Positions 7,601 through 17,400 of a stretch of DNA of 41,362 bases are shown in pieces. Positions within the stretch are counted from its first letter, which is position 1, and every line of letters begins with the position of its first letter. The notes beneath the pieces were generated by a model, which had not been told where the DNA came from, searched no databases, and worked only from the letters and a program-made list of their open reading frames with translations. The stretch comes from Colwellia sp. (GTDB taxonomy: Bacteria; Pseudomonadota; Gammaproteobacteria; Enterobacterales; Alteromonadaceae). The position numbers and the translations under genes are program-made. The DNA is taken from NCBI GenBank assembly GCA_026196955.1, contig JAPHTO010000068.1, positions 1-41,362 on the forward strand, given 5' to 3'.

Positions 7601-9548
7601 TAGCGATACTGGCTTTCGATTCTTCTCTAATGTTGAAGGAACGTCAATTCCCACTCAACTATCTGGTAAACCATCAAATCTAGGCTTCGAAGCGAGTACT
7701 TTAAAAGTTCAGGCTATTGAGAAAAACCCCGATACAGGTGCTTGCCAAGCTTCGTTTATTAACACTACCGCGATCGAAATGGCAGCAACCTGTGTTGATC
7801 CTGTCGCCTGTGCAAGTAGTCAAGTGGCTATCAATAATTTAAGTACAACAAGCAATATTTCTACGCTAGATAATGCTGATACGCTATCTTATAGTTCAGT
7901 AGAGCTAGATTTCAGTGATAATACTGTCAACAGTGCTGAGTTTGTTTTTACTTACCCTGATGCGGGTAAAGTTCAGCTTCATGCCCGTTATAATATTCCT
8001 GATGAAAATGGTGATCCCTCAGGTAATTACATGTTGGGTAGCTCTAATACTTTTGTTGTTCGGCCTTTTGGTTTTTATGTTGAGGTATCGGATAACCCTA
8101 AAGCGCAAACGGCTGCAGGTGATAAATTTATTGCCGCAGGAGAAGACTTTAAAACCACGTTAACTGCAATTCAGTGGCAGGCTGCAGATGATAGTATTGA
8201 CAATAATGGTAACCCTGATGATGGTGCTGACTTATCTGATAATGCTGCCACGTTGAATTTTGGTAAAGAAGTGAGTCCAGAAACAGCCCTGATTGAACAA
8301 GCGATTGTTTTACCCAACCCAGGTGCCTTGGGTGATTTAACCAACAGTAACTTTTCAGGTTTTGATGATGGGAAAGCTACAGTTGCTGACATGACTTATG
8401 ATGAAGTGGGTATTATTAGTTTTAGTGCAAATTTAACGGATAATAGTTATCTAGGGGTGGAAGATGTGGTTGGCAGTGAGCCTTATGTTGGTCGTTTTAT
8501 TCCTCATCACTTTGAATTAACTCCCATTGTTGAGGGAGAGTTGAAATCTGTTTGTGATATAACAATACCTAGTTCGGAGATGGGCTTTGCTTATAGTGGT
8601 CAAATGAGTAGTTCTTCTTCAGGCAAAGGTGCTTTGCAATACGACCTTTTACCTGAAGTCACTATAACACCACAAGCTAAAGGTGGCTCTCACACCCAAA
8701 ACTATACGGGGAACTTCAATAAACTCATACTCAGTGGTATCACACGTTTTCAAGTGGATGATGGCACAGGTACGCTTGTCGATGCACCTATCGAAGATGC
8801 TGAACGAAAAGGTGTTGATGATATCAATAAGGTGAAACTCACGGCTAATTTCTTTGATGCTAGTTTAACAGAGAGCTCTGCAGTGCTTAGCTTTGAATAT
8901 AGTGCTTTAGATAATTTTATTTATACCCATGAACAAAACTCTGAAATTATTCCTTTTACGTCAGATATTAAGCTAAGACTAGCGTCTGTTATTGATGAAG
9001 ATGGTGTTACCGCCAATGATGCAGATGGTGATCCTGATGGTGCAGGAGCTATTGTAGAAGCAGATACTGTTATAACCTTAAATCCTACAGGTAAAGAAAT
9101 TCGCTTTGGCCGTGCTTACCTTGAAAATAGCTTTGGTCCAGAAACATCCAATTTGCCTCAACCATTCTCAGTGCAATATTTAAATATGCTTGGAATTTAT
9201 GTAACAAATGAGCAAGATACTTGTACAAACTTTGATACATCTAAAATCACATTAAGTAATGGTACATTAAATAAAGATTTAGTTAATGTTGAAACGGCTA
9301 CAGGATATTTTGACGATACACTGCCTAATGGTGAAACTCGAGCTATGGAGTTATCTATCATTCCTCCTAAAGCAGGAAAGCGAGGAACGGTAAATGTTGA
9401 ATATGATGTTTATGACTGGTTAAAGTATGACTGGGATTGGAACGGCGTTGAAGTTAAAACCTTTGATGAAAACCCTAATGCAGTTGCCACCTTTGGTCTA
9501 TTTCGCGGCAATGACAGAATAATTTACCAACGAGAAGTCACTAATTAG
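4620..9548 (+). CDS. mshQ: MshQ, giant secreted LamG/DUF6701 protein, putative MSHA tip adhesin
   Basis: 1642 residues. A Sec signal peptide ends near residue 22 (SFTANAFA^A). Residues about 30-200 form short repeating beta-strand units (VTADDIDSD, RNTDFTGVLYVNDELSLDRDVSV), probably a beta-helix. Three LamG/concanavalin-like domains follow at about 225-440, 448-665 and 675-892, each ending in YDG(S/T) and each carrying FTVSAWF/FSISLW and WHHLV motifs. From about 900 to the end is the DUF6701-like region (HFEIEHDGQGLTCEAESI), with disulfides and Asp-rich loops near 1190 and 1460. The ATG follows the mshP stop without a gap. MshQ ends MSHA operons and is thought to be surface exposed; LamG domains usually bind sugars or matrix. 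A tip-adhesin role is inferred from PilY1-like position and size. Confidence 0.85.
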   Translation: MLSRFYLILIIYCSFTANAFAAQCLDVFPDASQTYGPELILPTFRNSTNVDGNLSGSNLAIPVGNYRNIEVSRNGVATFTSSDAEYRIEKLTVGRDATVQFVAGDYWIDELRLERNTTLAVVGAGTVRIYADSLLQFSSYSRINQAGGNLIVVGYDDVELNRNTDFTGVLYVNDELSLDRDVSVLGSVTADDIDSDRGVSTTYQESMITGSDFNGMCDSTPEAIEPIANYRFDECEYTGAAFEVVDQTGNYAATTFSGFNTSEQGQIERFADLSDKDHHIETSIPLPSSFTVSAWFKKPTSNSGSPYFVLGAMQSGGDLLYVDRTNNWRWGVYNPSTGSQDGDFSFASLDNNWHHLALVYSGGQTQLYIDGSLEDSVNRAPTGTLKYIGTSFDGVTGSNAQGFRAALDEFMVFDSALSGSAIQTFYDNQNAQKNYDGSDRDTVNCLIPSTEYRFDETEYSETADEIVDSIGGFHGLAKDSQPTEGKVCNAIDLSASGTTNYAILDENILTGKTDFSISLWAKTSKTSNQSILSGAGASTNELIMWFTSHTRFLPYLKGSQNGTITTDSIADNNWHHIVWTRQGSQSCLFVDKVLQGCVTQTTLPLSIQSLILGQEQDSVGGRFSSSQAFDGLIDEFLIFEQAISVADIATIYDNQDAGLGYDGSTRDCPISVIPPPILDIQFDETNWTDANSVIDSSGNNYHANAVNATPTEGLICRAADFTSAGINDYITLDSNTLHNRNNFTISLWYKTPKTGPQSLISAGNSSQLNELIFWFTNDTRFSPHIKGGSQSITTNTVAGDVWHHLVWTRSGSNNLFYRDGVLQAGTATLSGGALNITSLILGQEQDSLGGGFDSSQAVEGLIDELLVFDKALSSTDVHEIFTNQNNGLNYDGTSRADCQPLLDHFEIEHDGQGLTCEAESITIKACANASCSTLNTDTVDVGLSINGTFHKTVTVSGGSTITTFPFTSPGTATLSLDQTFECENGASTSCDVVFSDTGFRFFSNVEGTSIPTQLSGKPSNLGFEASTLKVQAIEKNPDTGACQASFINTTAIEMAATCVDPVACASSQVAINNLSTTSNISTLDNADTLSYSSVELDFSDNTVNSAEFVFTYPDAGKVQLHARYNIPDENGDPSGNYMLGSSNTFVVRPFGFYVEVSDNPKAQTAAGDKFIAAGEDFKTTLTAIQWQAADDSIDNNGNPDDGADLSDNAATLNFGKEVSPETALIEQAIVLPNPGALGDLTNSNFSGFDDGKATVADMTYDEVGIISFSANLTDNSYLGVEDVVGSEPYVGRFIPHHFELTPIVEGELKSVCDITIPSSEMGFAYSGQMSSSSSGKGALQYDLLPEVTITPQAKGGSHTQNYTGNFNKLILSGITRFQVDDGTGTLVDAPIEDAERKGVDDINKVKLTANFFDASLTESSAVLSFEYSALDNFIYTHEQNSEIIPFTSDIKLRLASVIDEDGVTANDADGDPDGAGAIVEADTVITLNPTGKEIRFGRAYLENSFGPETSNLPQPFSVQYLNMLGIYVTNEQDTCTNFDTSKITLSNGTLNKDLVNVETATGYFDDTLPNGETRAMELSIIPPKAGKRGTVNVEYDVYDWLKYDWDWNGVEVKTFDENPNAVATFGLFRGNDRIIYQREVTN

Positions 9549-10742
<1,194 letters not shown>

Positions 10743-10784
10743 AATTGATATTTTTTCGTTGTTATTTAATCCAATAACCACGTT

Positions 10785-10821
10785 AAAAGTACTCATTGAC
10801 TAGCGTCAACTCCGTGCTTTT
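10785..10821 (+). terminator. Attenuator-like hairpin between mreB and mreC
   Basis: Two-part stem: AAAAGTAC (10785-10792) with GTGCTTTT (10814-10821, one G-U pair) and TTGAC (10796-10800) with GTCAA (10805-10809), loop TAGC. It lies in the 178-bp mreB-mreC gap. The T-run is short and interrupted, so partial termination or RNA processing is more likely than a full stop. The rest of the gap shows no other clear signal. Confidence 0.45.
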
Positions 10822-10920
10822 GCCTTGTTCTTGGAATAAATTCCTGTGAAAAATTACCAATTTACTAAATTGAGTTGAGATGAATAGAACTTACCATTAG
10901 AAGCTTGTAACTGGTTTTAT

Positions 10921-11841
10921 ATGAACCCAATTTTTAAACATGGTCCATCCCCACAGCACCGACTAGTCTTGGTGCTGTTTTGTTCTGCGTTGTTGATTTT
11001 TTTCGACCATAAAATGGCCAGTTTTGAGTCTGTGCGTGGCTATTTACAATCCTTAGTAAGCCCTTTGCAATATATTGCCAATACACCAAAGCAAGTTATG
11101 ACATGGGCTTCTGAGAATATTGTGACTCGCCAACAGTTAATGAGTGAGAATCAGCAATACCGATTAAATGAATTAGCTTTTCAAGAACAAAGCATGCAAC
11201 TGGATATTATCAAGCAAGAAAATGCCCGTTTGCGTTCACTTTTGGCATCGCCACTTCGCAGTGAATTAAAGAAAATGGTTGCTGAAGTACTCTCTGTTGA
11301 TAGTGATCCTTATAGTCATCAAGTTGTGATTAATCGTGGAGCTGCTGATGGCGTCTTCGAAGGACAACCCGTGCTTGATGCGCAAGGTATTGTCGGACAA
11401 ATTTTGCATGTTGGTCAAACAAGCTCACGGGTTATTTTGATCACAGATATTTCTCATGCCGTGCCCGTTAGAGTAAAGCGAAATGGTCTTAGGTTATTAG
11501 CCGCAGGAAGTGGGCGTATCGATAGGCTAACGCATAATTTTGTGCCACACAGCGCTGATGTACAAACAGGAGACTTGTTAGTTAGCTCAGGCCTAGGTGG
11601 GAAGTACCCTGAAGGTTATCCTGTTGCTACGGTGACTTTTGTTAGTCAAGATGAATCACGAGAATTTGTGAGTGTTTACAGTACACCTATTGCACAAATT
11701 GATCGCTTACGTTATTTACTTTTACTCTCTGAGAAAAAGCCGCAGAGTATTTTTGCTCCAAAGCAGCAAGACAGTGCGGCGACTAAGGCTATTGAATCAA
11801 TCAATACTGACTCGAAACCGGCTAAAAAGGTCGTGCAATAA
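10921..11841 (+). CDS. mreC: MreC, rod-shape-determining scaffold protein
   Basis: 306 residues: short cytoplasmic start (MNPIFKHGPSP), membrane helix at about 14-30, coiled coil about 65-105 (QLDIIKQENARLRSLLASP) and the beta-rich periplasmic MreC core (DPYSHQVVINRGAADGVFEGQPV, SSGLGGKYPEGYPVATV). The tail is short and charged compared with E. coli MreC. MreC bridges MreB/MreD to PBP2 and activates elongation. The start has no clear Shine-Dalgarno motif, but the alignment to E. coli MreC starts at this ATG. The stop overlaps the mreD start by one base. Confidence 0.95.
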   Translation: MNPIFKHGPSPQHRLVLVLFCSALLIFFDHKMASFESVRGYLQSLVSPLQYIANTPKQVMTWASENIVTRQQLMSENQQYRLNELAFQEQSMQLDIIKQENARLRSLLASPLRSELKKMVAEVLSVDSDPYSHQVVINRGAADGVFEGQPVLDAQGIVGQILHVGQTSSRVILITDISHAVPVRVKRNGLRLLAAGSGRIDRLTHNFVPHSADVQTGDLLVSSGLGGKYPEGYPVATVTFVSQDESREFVSVYSTPIAQIDRLRYLLLLSEKKPQSIFAPKQQDSAATKAIESINTDSKPAKKVVQ

Positions 11842-12320
11842 TGTTTGCTCATAATGGTATTATTGTTATTTTTACCCTACTAATCGCAGTGATGGCTAGC
11901 ATTATGCCTTTGCCATTAAGTGTTGATGTTTTCAGGCCTGACTGGGTATTGATCGTTTTAATATACTGGACCATGGCGTTGCCTGGCCGCGTGAATATTA
12001 TTACTGCTTGGGTGATGGGATTGTTATTGGATGTGCTGCTTGGCTCTGTACTGGGCGTACACGCTGCAGCAATGGCCGTGGCTATTTATATTGTTGCCGA
12101 AAACTTTCAAAAAATAAGAAACTTTTCAATAAGCCAGCAAGCATTAATTACTGGCGTGTTGGCTGCTTTATATCATTTAGTGGTTTTTTGGCTGCAACGT
12201 TTTTTAATTGATGTCACTTTTTTAACCAGTTATTTATATCCAGTGATCACCTCAATTGTTTTATGGCCTTGGATGTTTTTATTGCTTCGAAAAGTACGTC
12301 GACATTTCTCTATTAAATAA
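11841..12320 (+). CDS. mreD: MreD, rod-shape-determining membrane protein
   Basis: 159 residues, almost entirely hydrophobic with about five membrane helices, the usual size of MreD. Motifs include FRPDWVLIVLIYW, a family signature, and GLLLDVLLGSVLGVHA. An integral partner of MreC in the Rod complex. Starts in a TAATG overlap with mreC, indicating translational coupling; maf follows after 18 bases. Confidence 0.93.
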   Translation: MFAHNGIIVIFTLLIAVMASIMPLPLSVDVFRPDWVLIVLIYWTMALPGRVNIITAWVMGLLLDVLLGSVLGVHAAAMAVAIYIVAENFQKIRNFSISQQALITGVLAALYHLVVFWLQRFLIDVTFLTSYLYPVITSIVLWPWMFLLLRKVRRHFSIK

Positions 12321-12338
12321 AAAGTTACATTAAATATA

Positions 12339-12938
12339 ATGAAAAAACTTGTACTTGCTTCACAATCGCCTCGACGACAAGCACTGCTAAATCAGCTAGG
12401 TTATCAATTTTCAATCTTGGTTGCTGATATTGATGAATCGGTACACCTTAATGAAAGCCCTGATAATTATGTTTTACGTTTAGCCAGGCAAAAAGCGCAA
12501 GTGATATTTGAGCAATTACCCGTTGAAGAGCAAGTTGATACTATAGTACTTGGGGCCGATACATGTGTTGTCAGTGATGGTAAAATCTTGGGAAAACCCG
12601 CTGACCAGCAACAATGTATCACCACATTAAGGCAGCTTAGCGGTAAAAATCATCAAGTATTAACCAGTATTGCAACAGTGAGTAAAACTCTTGTTGATAA
12701 AAAATTGGTCACCACACAAGTGAGCTTTAAATCATTATCAACAGCAGAGATTGAACGTTATTGGCAAACGGGTGAGCCTTGTGACAAAGCAGGCTCTTAT
12801 GCCATTCAGGGGATAGGTGGGCAATTTGTGACTAGTATTCATGGCAGCTATTCAGCAGTTGTTGGTTTACCTTTATATGAAACTTCACAAATGCTAGCTA
12901 AACTTGGGTTACCGACAACAATTGCGAATTTAGGATAA
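12339..12938 (+). CDS. maf: Maf-family nucleoside triphosphate pyrophosphatase (dTTP/UTP type)
   Basis: 199 residues. It opens with the family motif LVLASQSPRRQALL, and VLGADTCVV carries the catalytic Asp. CDKAGSYAIQGIGGQFV is the conserved C-terminal loop. Maf enzymes hydrolyse dTTP, UTP and modified nucleotides such as m5UTP and pseudo-UTP to the monophosphate, keeping them out of nucleic acids. Position after mreD and before rng is the same as E. coli yhdE, which favours the dTTP/UTP subfamily. Cytoplasmic. It lies 18 bases after mreD and is probably co-transcribed with it. Confidence 0.93.
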   Translation: MKKLVLASQSPRRQALLNQLGYQFSILVADIDESVHLNESPDNYVLRLARQKAQVIFEQLPVEEQVDTIVLGADTCVVSDGKILGKPADQQQCITTLRQLSGKNHQVLTSIATVSKTLVDKKLVTTQVSFKSLSTAEIERYWQTGEPCDKAGSYAIQGIGGQFVTSIHGSYSAVVGLPLYETSQMLAKLGLPTTIANLG

Positions 12939-12976
12939 GACCAGCTATTTCCCGCACTAAAGCAAGGAACAAAGAA

Positions 12977-14434
12977 ATGAGTAGTGAGTTATTAATCAAT
13001 GTTACCCCGAGTGAAACTCGTGTTGCCTTAATTGAACACGGCTCTTTGCAAGAAGTGCATATTGAACGAGAAGCGAAGCGTGGCATTGTCGGTAATATAT
13101 ATTTAGGTAAAGTGATCCGTGTATTACCTGGTATGCAAGCAGCTTTTGTTGATATTGGCTTAGACAAAGCCGCTTTTTTGCATGCCTCAGATATTAATTC
13201 TAAGCTAATTTTAAAAGAAGAAACGGAGCAGGTACCCGATATTCGCGCCTTAGTACATGAAGGCCAGCATATCATGGTACAAGTGGTTAAAGATCCGCTG
13301 GGCTCAAAAGGCGCTCGTTTAACCACGGATATTACCATTGCATCTCGTTATTTAGTGCTGATGCCCCATGCTAGTCATGCGGGTATTTCGCAGCGTATTG
13401 AAGATGTTGAAGAGCGTAAGCGTTTAAAAGATATTATTACCCCATTTTGTGATGAACATCAGGGCTTTATTGTTCGCACAGCAGGGGAAGGTGCAGGTGA
13501 GCAAGAGTTACAACATGATGCGACATTTTTGCGTCGAGTATGGAAAAAAGTGCAAGAGCGCAAGCAGCGAAAGCAAGTGAATATGCCGCTTTATCAAGAT
13601 TTATCATTATCTTTGCGCGTACTTAGAGACTTTGTTGGCATGGAGTTTGAGCGAATTCGCATCGACTCAAAATTAACGTTTGAGCAACTTAAAGCCTTTA
13701 GTGAAGAGTTTGTACCTGAGTTAACCAAGGTCATGGAATACTACCCAGGTGAACGACCCATTTTTGATTTGTTTTCAGCGGAAGTGGAAATCCAGCGGGC
13801 ATTACACCGTAAAATTGAATTGAAATCAGGTGGCTATTTGATTATTGATCAAACAGAAGCCATGACGACGATTGATATCAATACCGGGGCTTTTGTCGGT
13901 CATCGTAATTTAGAAGACACTATTTTTAGTACTAACATTGAAGCGACACAGGCGATTGCGCGTCAGTTAAGATTAAGAAATTTAGGCGGCATTATCATTG
14001 TTGATTTTATCGATATGCATAATGATGATCATAAGCGTCGTGTGCTAAGCAGCTTAGAAATGGCAATGTCAAAAGACAATGTTAAATTTAGTGTGCATGG
14101 CTTCTCATCCCTTGGCTTGGTGGAAATGACCCGTAAACGTACTCGCGAAAGTTTAGAGCATGTGCTGTGTGATGAGTGCCCTGTTTGTACTGGGCGTGGT
14201 AATCTAAAAACGGTTGAAACCGTATGTTTTGAAATATTGCGTGAAATTGTTAGGGTAAATCGTGCCCATGATGCCGATAAGTTTATTGTCTATGCTTCTT
14301 CACCAGTGAGTGACTTTTTAGTGAACGATGAATATCATAACCTTGCTGAAGTTGAAGTCTTCATTGGTAAGTCGATAAAAGTGCAAACAGAAGCTATGTA
14401 CTCGCAAGAGCAATTTGATGTGGTGATGATGTAG
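12977..14434 (+). CDS. rng: Ribonuclease G
   Basis: 485 residues, close to the 489 of E. coli RNase G. It contains an N-terminal S1 domain interrupted by the RNase H-like fold (LGKVIRVLPGMQAAFVDIG), catalytic metal ligands D300 (TIDINTG) and D343 (IVDFIDM), and the zinc-link CPVC (C401, C404) that joins dimers in the RNase E/G family. It lacks the long RNase E C-terminal scaffold. It processes the 5' end of 16S rRNA and degrades mRNAs such as adhE and eno in E. coli. AGCAAGGAAC just upstream of the ATG provides a good ribosome binding site. The gene follows maf as in E. coli. Confidence 0.96.
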   Translation: MSSELLINVTPSETRVALIEHGSLQEVHIEREAKRGIVGNIYLGKVIRVLPGMQAAFVDIGLDKAAFLHASDINSKLILKEETEQVPDIRALVHEGQHIMVQVVKDPLGSKGARLTTDITIASRYLVLMPHASHAGISQRIEDVEERKRLKDIITPFCDEHQGFIVRTAGEGAGEQELQHDATFLRRVWKKVQERKQRKQVNMPLYQDLSLSLRVLRDFVGMEFERIRIDSKLTFEQLKAFSEEFVPELTKVMEYYPGERPIFDLFSAEVEIQRALHRKIELKSGGYLIIDQTEAMTTIDINTGAFVGHRNLEDTIFSTNIEATQAIARQLRLRNLGGIIIVDFIDMHNDDHKRRVLSSLEMAMSKDNVKFSVHGFSSLGLVEMTRKRTRESLEHVLCDECPVCTGRGNLKTVETVCFEILREIVRVNRAHDADKFIVYASSPVSDFLVNDEYHNLAEVEVFIGKSIKVQTEAMYSQEQFDVVMM

Positions 14435-14479
14435 CTGCTTTATAGCTGATCTTTATTTGAAAATGGAAAATAATTTTTA

Positions 14480-17400
14480 ATGTCTATAACAAGCGTTTCA
14501 AATCGTTGGTTAAACCGCTTATATAAAACACTAGCAATTTTGTTGGTGGTTTTTGCTGTGCTGATCAGTGCATTTCGTTTGTTTTTGCCTTACGTTGAGC
14601 ATTACCGAGAAGATTTTCAAGACTACATAAACGATACTAATCAAACCAATATTGTTATTGGTAGTTTAGGTATGAGCTGGCAACGATGGGGCCCAACTAT
14701 TGTCTCTAAGCAAGTTACCTTAGTTGATAATGAAGATGCGCATATTTATATTCAACACCTTGAAATGCAAGTGGATTTTTTGGCAACCATTACACAACAA
14801 CGTTTAGTCTCTAGTAACTTAATTTTAGATGGCGCAAAGGTGAGCATCAATCAAGGGCTATGGAGTACCGCTGAAAGCGCAGAGCCCAAAGTAGCTGAAA
14901 CTACAACGGATAATGATGTTAGTGATTTTGAACAGATCTCTACTATTTTCTTAAATCGCTTAAACCAATTTTCAGTGCGTAATAGCCATATTATTATTAC
15001 TAATCAAAAGTTAGAGCGTAATTTTCATGTCAATAATTTAAATTGGACTAACCGGGGTAACCGACACCAAGCACAAGGTAATATTATTGTTGATGAGTTA
15101 AGTAGCAATAATCTAGCCTTGAAAATTGACCTTTTAGGTGATTCTTTTGATGAGTTAAAAGGTTTAATGTATGTCGAAGCAAATCACCTTGATATTACGC
15201 CTTGGCTTGACAGTGTCTTAGCACTAGATAATGACAAAACAAAGACCGATATTGGTTTTGCTACTTGGCTGAAGGTTAAGCAAGGCAAAGTAGAGCGTGT
15301 GCAGGTTGAATTGCATGATAATCATATAAACTGGCAAGATAAAGGTGTTCAACATGCCTTAACGTTAAGTGCCGGCCAGTTATTGATGGTGAAAGGAAAA
15401 CAGCCCGGCAGCTTTAAAATGTACAGTACCCCGCTTGTAATGCAGTTTAATCAGCAAGATAAGCAAGAATATATTGTTCAAATGAATAAGAGTGCCACCG
15501 GCTTCTCGGTATACTTATCTGCATTTGATCTAGCTCTGATCAGTCAAGTTTCTCCGTTAGTTATTACTGAGCAAAATACCCGTAACTTATTCTCCCAATT
15601 AAATGTTGTCGGAGAAGCCCATGATATCTATTTGAAAAAAAGCGCTGATAACATTCAAGCACTTGCTAATTTTACTCAGGTTTCGACTCAATTTAGCCAA
15701 GGTATTCCTGGGGTAAAAAATTTATCAGGACAGCTAAGTTTCACTGAGAATAACTTGCACTTGGATATATCGGCTAAACAAGGAGAGCTAGACTTTAATG
15801 AACTTTTTGTTGCGCCTATTGTTTACCATTCACTTGCTGCTGATGTAAATCTAAGTTTTTTTAACCAGAAACCAGCTAAGCAAGGCTGGCAATTAGAGGT
15901 TAATAATATTGCGGTTAACTCTCCTGAATTAACCATGAGTGCAGATTTAGCAATTAATGCTCAACAAGGCCATGAAATGACCATGGCTTTATTGGCATCT
16001 ATCACCGAAGGAGATGCCACTAAAGCGGGAAATTATTTCCCACTAACTTCCATGAGCGCTGACTTGGTTAATTACCTAAACACAGCGATAGTCTCTGGTC
16101 GAGTAAATCAAGCTCAAGTACTGATAAATGGCCCACTATCACATTTCCCTTTTACCGATAATAGCGGCATTTTTGTCGTGGATGCTGAGCTTGAGCAAGG
16201 TGTGTTTAGTTTTGATAATGAATGGCCAGCAATCACTGATTTTGCTGCTAATTTAAATTTCACCAATAACAGCATGTTAATAACAGGTCGAAGTGGTAGT
16301 TTAGTTGGCCTTGATGTAAATGGTGTGCAAGCCGCCATTGATGATTTAGCCAATGAGCAAGTACTCACTGTTGATACTCTTGTTAAACCTTCCGCTGCCA
16401 ATTTAGTGGCAGACTTGATGGATAAAAGTCCGTTAAAAGACAGTGTCAGTGCTGTGTTAGAACAATTGCAAGTTGACGGTAATATTCAAGGCGAGTTTCA
16501 TTTGAACTTGCCTTTAAATGCGACTGAGCAGGTCTTGGCGAGTGGTAAAATTAATTTTTCTGATAACCAAGTTGCTTTGCAAACGCCGCGCATGGACTTT
16601 GCAAAAGTTAAGGGGCAGTTAAGTTTTGCTAATGATAAAATAAGCACCGAAAACCTATCATTAACCTGGTTAGATATGCCTTTGAACCTTGATATAACGG
16701 GAGAAGATAAGGTCGAGTATTATGATACTGATATTGCTATCACGGCTAACTGGCAGGAGAAAAGCTGGCAACAACATGTGGCGCCTTTATTGAAAAAATA
16801 CCTAAGTGGAGAAGTGCAATGGCAAGGAGAAATATCCTTACATCAGCATCACAGTGGCGGTTTTTCTTATGATTTTACAATTGATAGTGATTTAGCCCAA
16901 ACGCTATTCCATCTACCTGCACCTTATGAAAAGGCTCAAGGACAGAAGGTGCCTTTAACCGTTAAGGTGAATGGACAGTTAGATGAGTCAACCATTAATG
17001 CCAATTATGGCGAGCAGCTAAGTTTTTTTGGTGTACTTGAACATGATACTAGCCATTTTGAACGTGCCCATTTAGTGCTTGGCGATGAAAAGATGCTGTT
17101 ACCTACAGGAGGCTTTCATATCACCACAACATTGGCGTATGCAGACTTTAGCTATTGGCAGCCATTGATCACCGATATTATCGATAGTGTTAATAATGAT
17201 TCGGCAAATGAGCAAGCTGCAACGCAGAACAATAGTTCTCCAAGCTTGTTTTCTAAGCCAGAGCGAATTCGCGGCACGTTAACCGAATTAGATATTTTGG
17301 GACAACAGCTTAATAATGTTTCTTTTAATTTACTTGATAAAGAGCATTGGTGGTTGCTGCAGTTAAATGCTAAAGAAACACGAAGTCGCATTAAGTTTTT

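Noticed and set aside
7915-8163. 82-codon open frame inside mshQ
   Set aside because: It lies in a different frame of the long, well-supported mshQ gene, has no ribosome binding site and encodes an ordinary shadow translation.
12898-13338. 146-codon open frame on - strand over maf and rng
   Set aside because: Antisense to two conserved genes; composition and lack of start signals point to a shadow.
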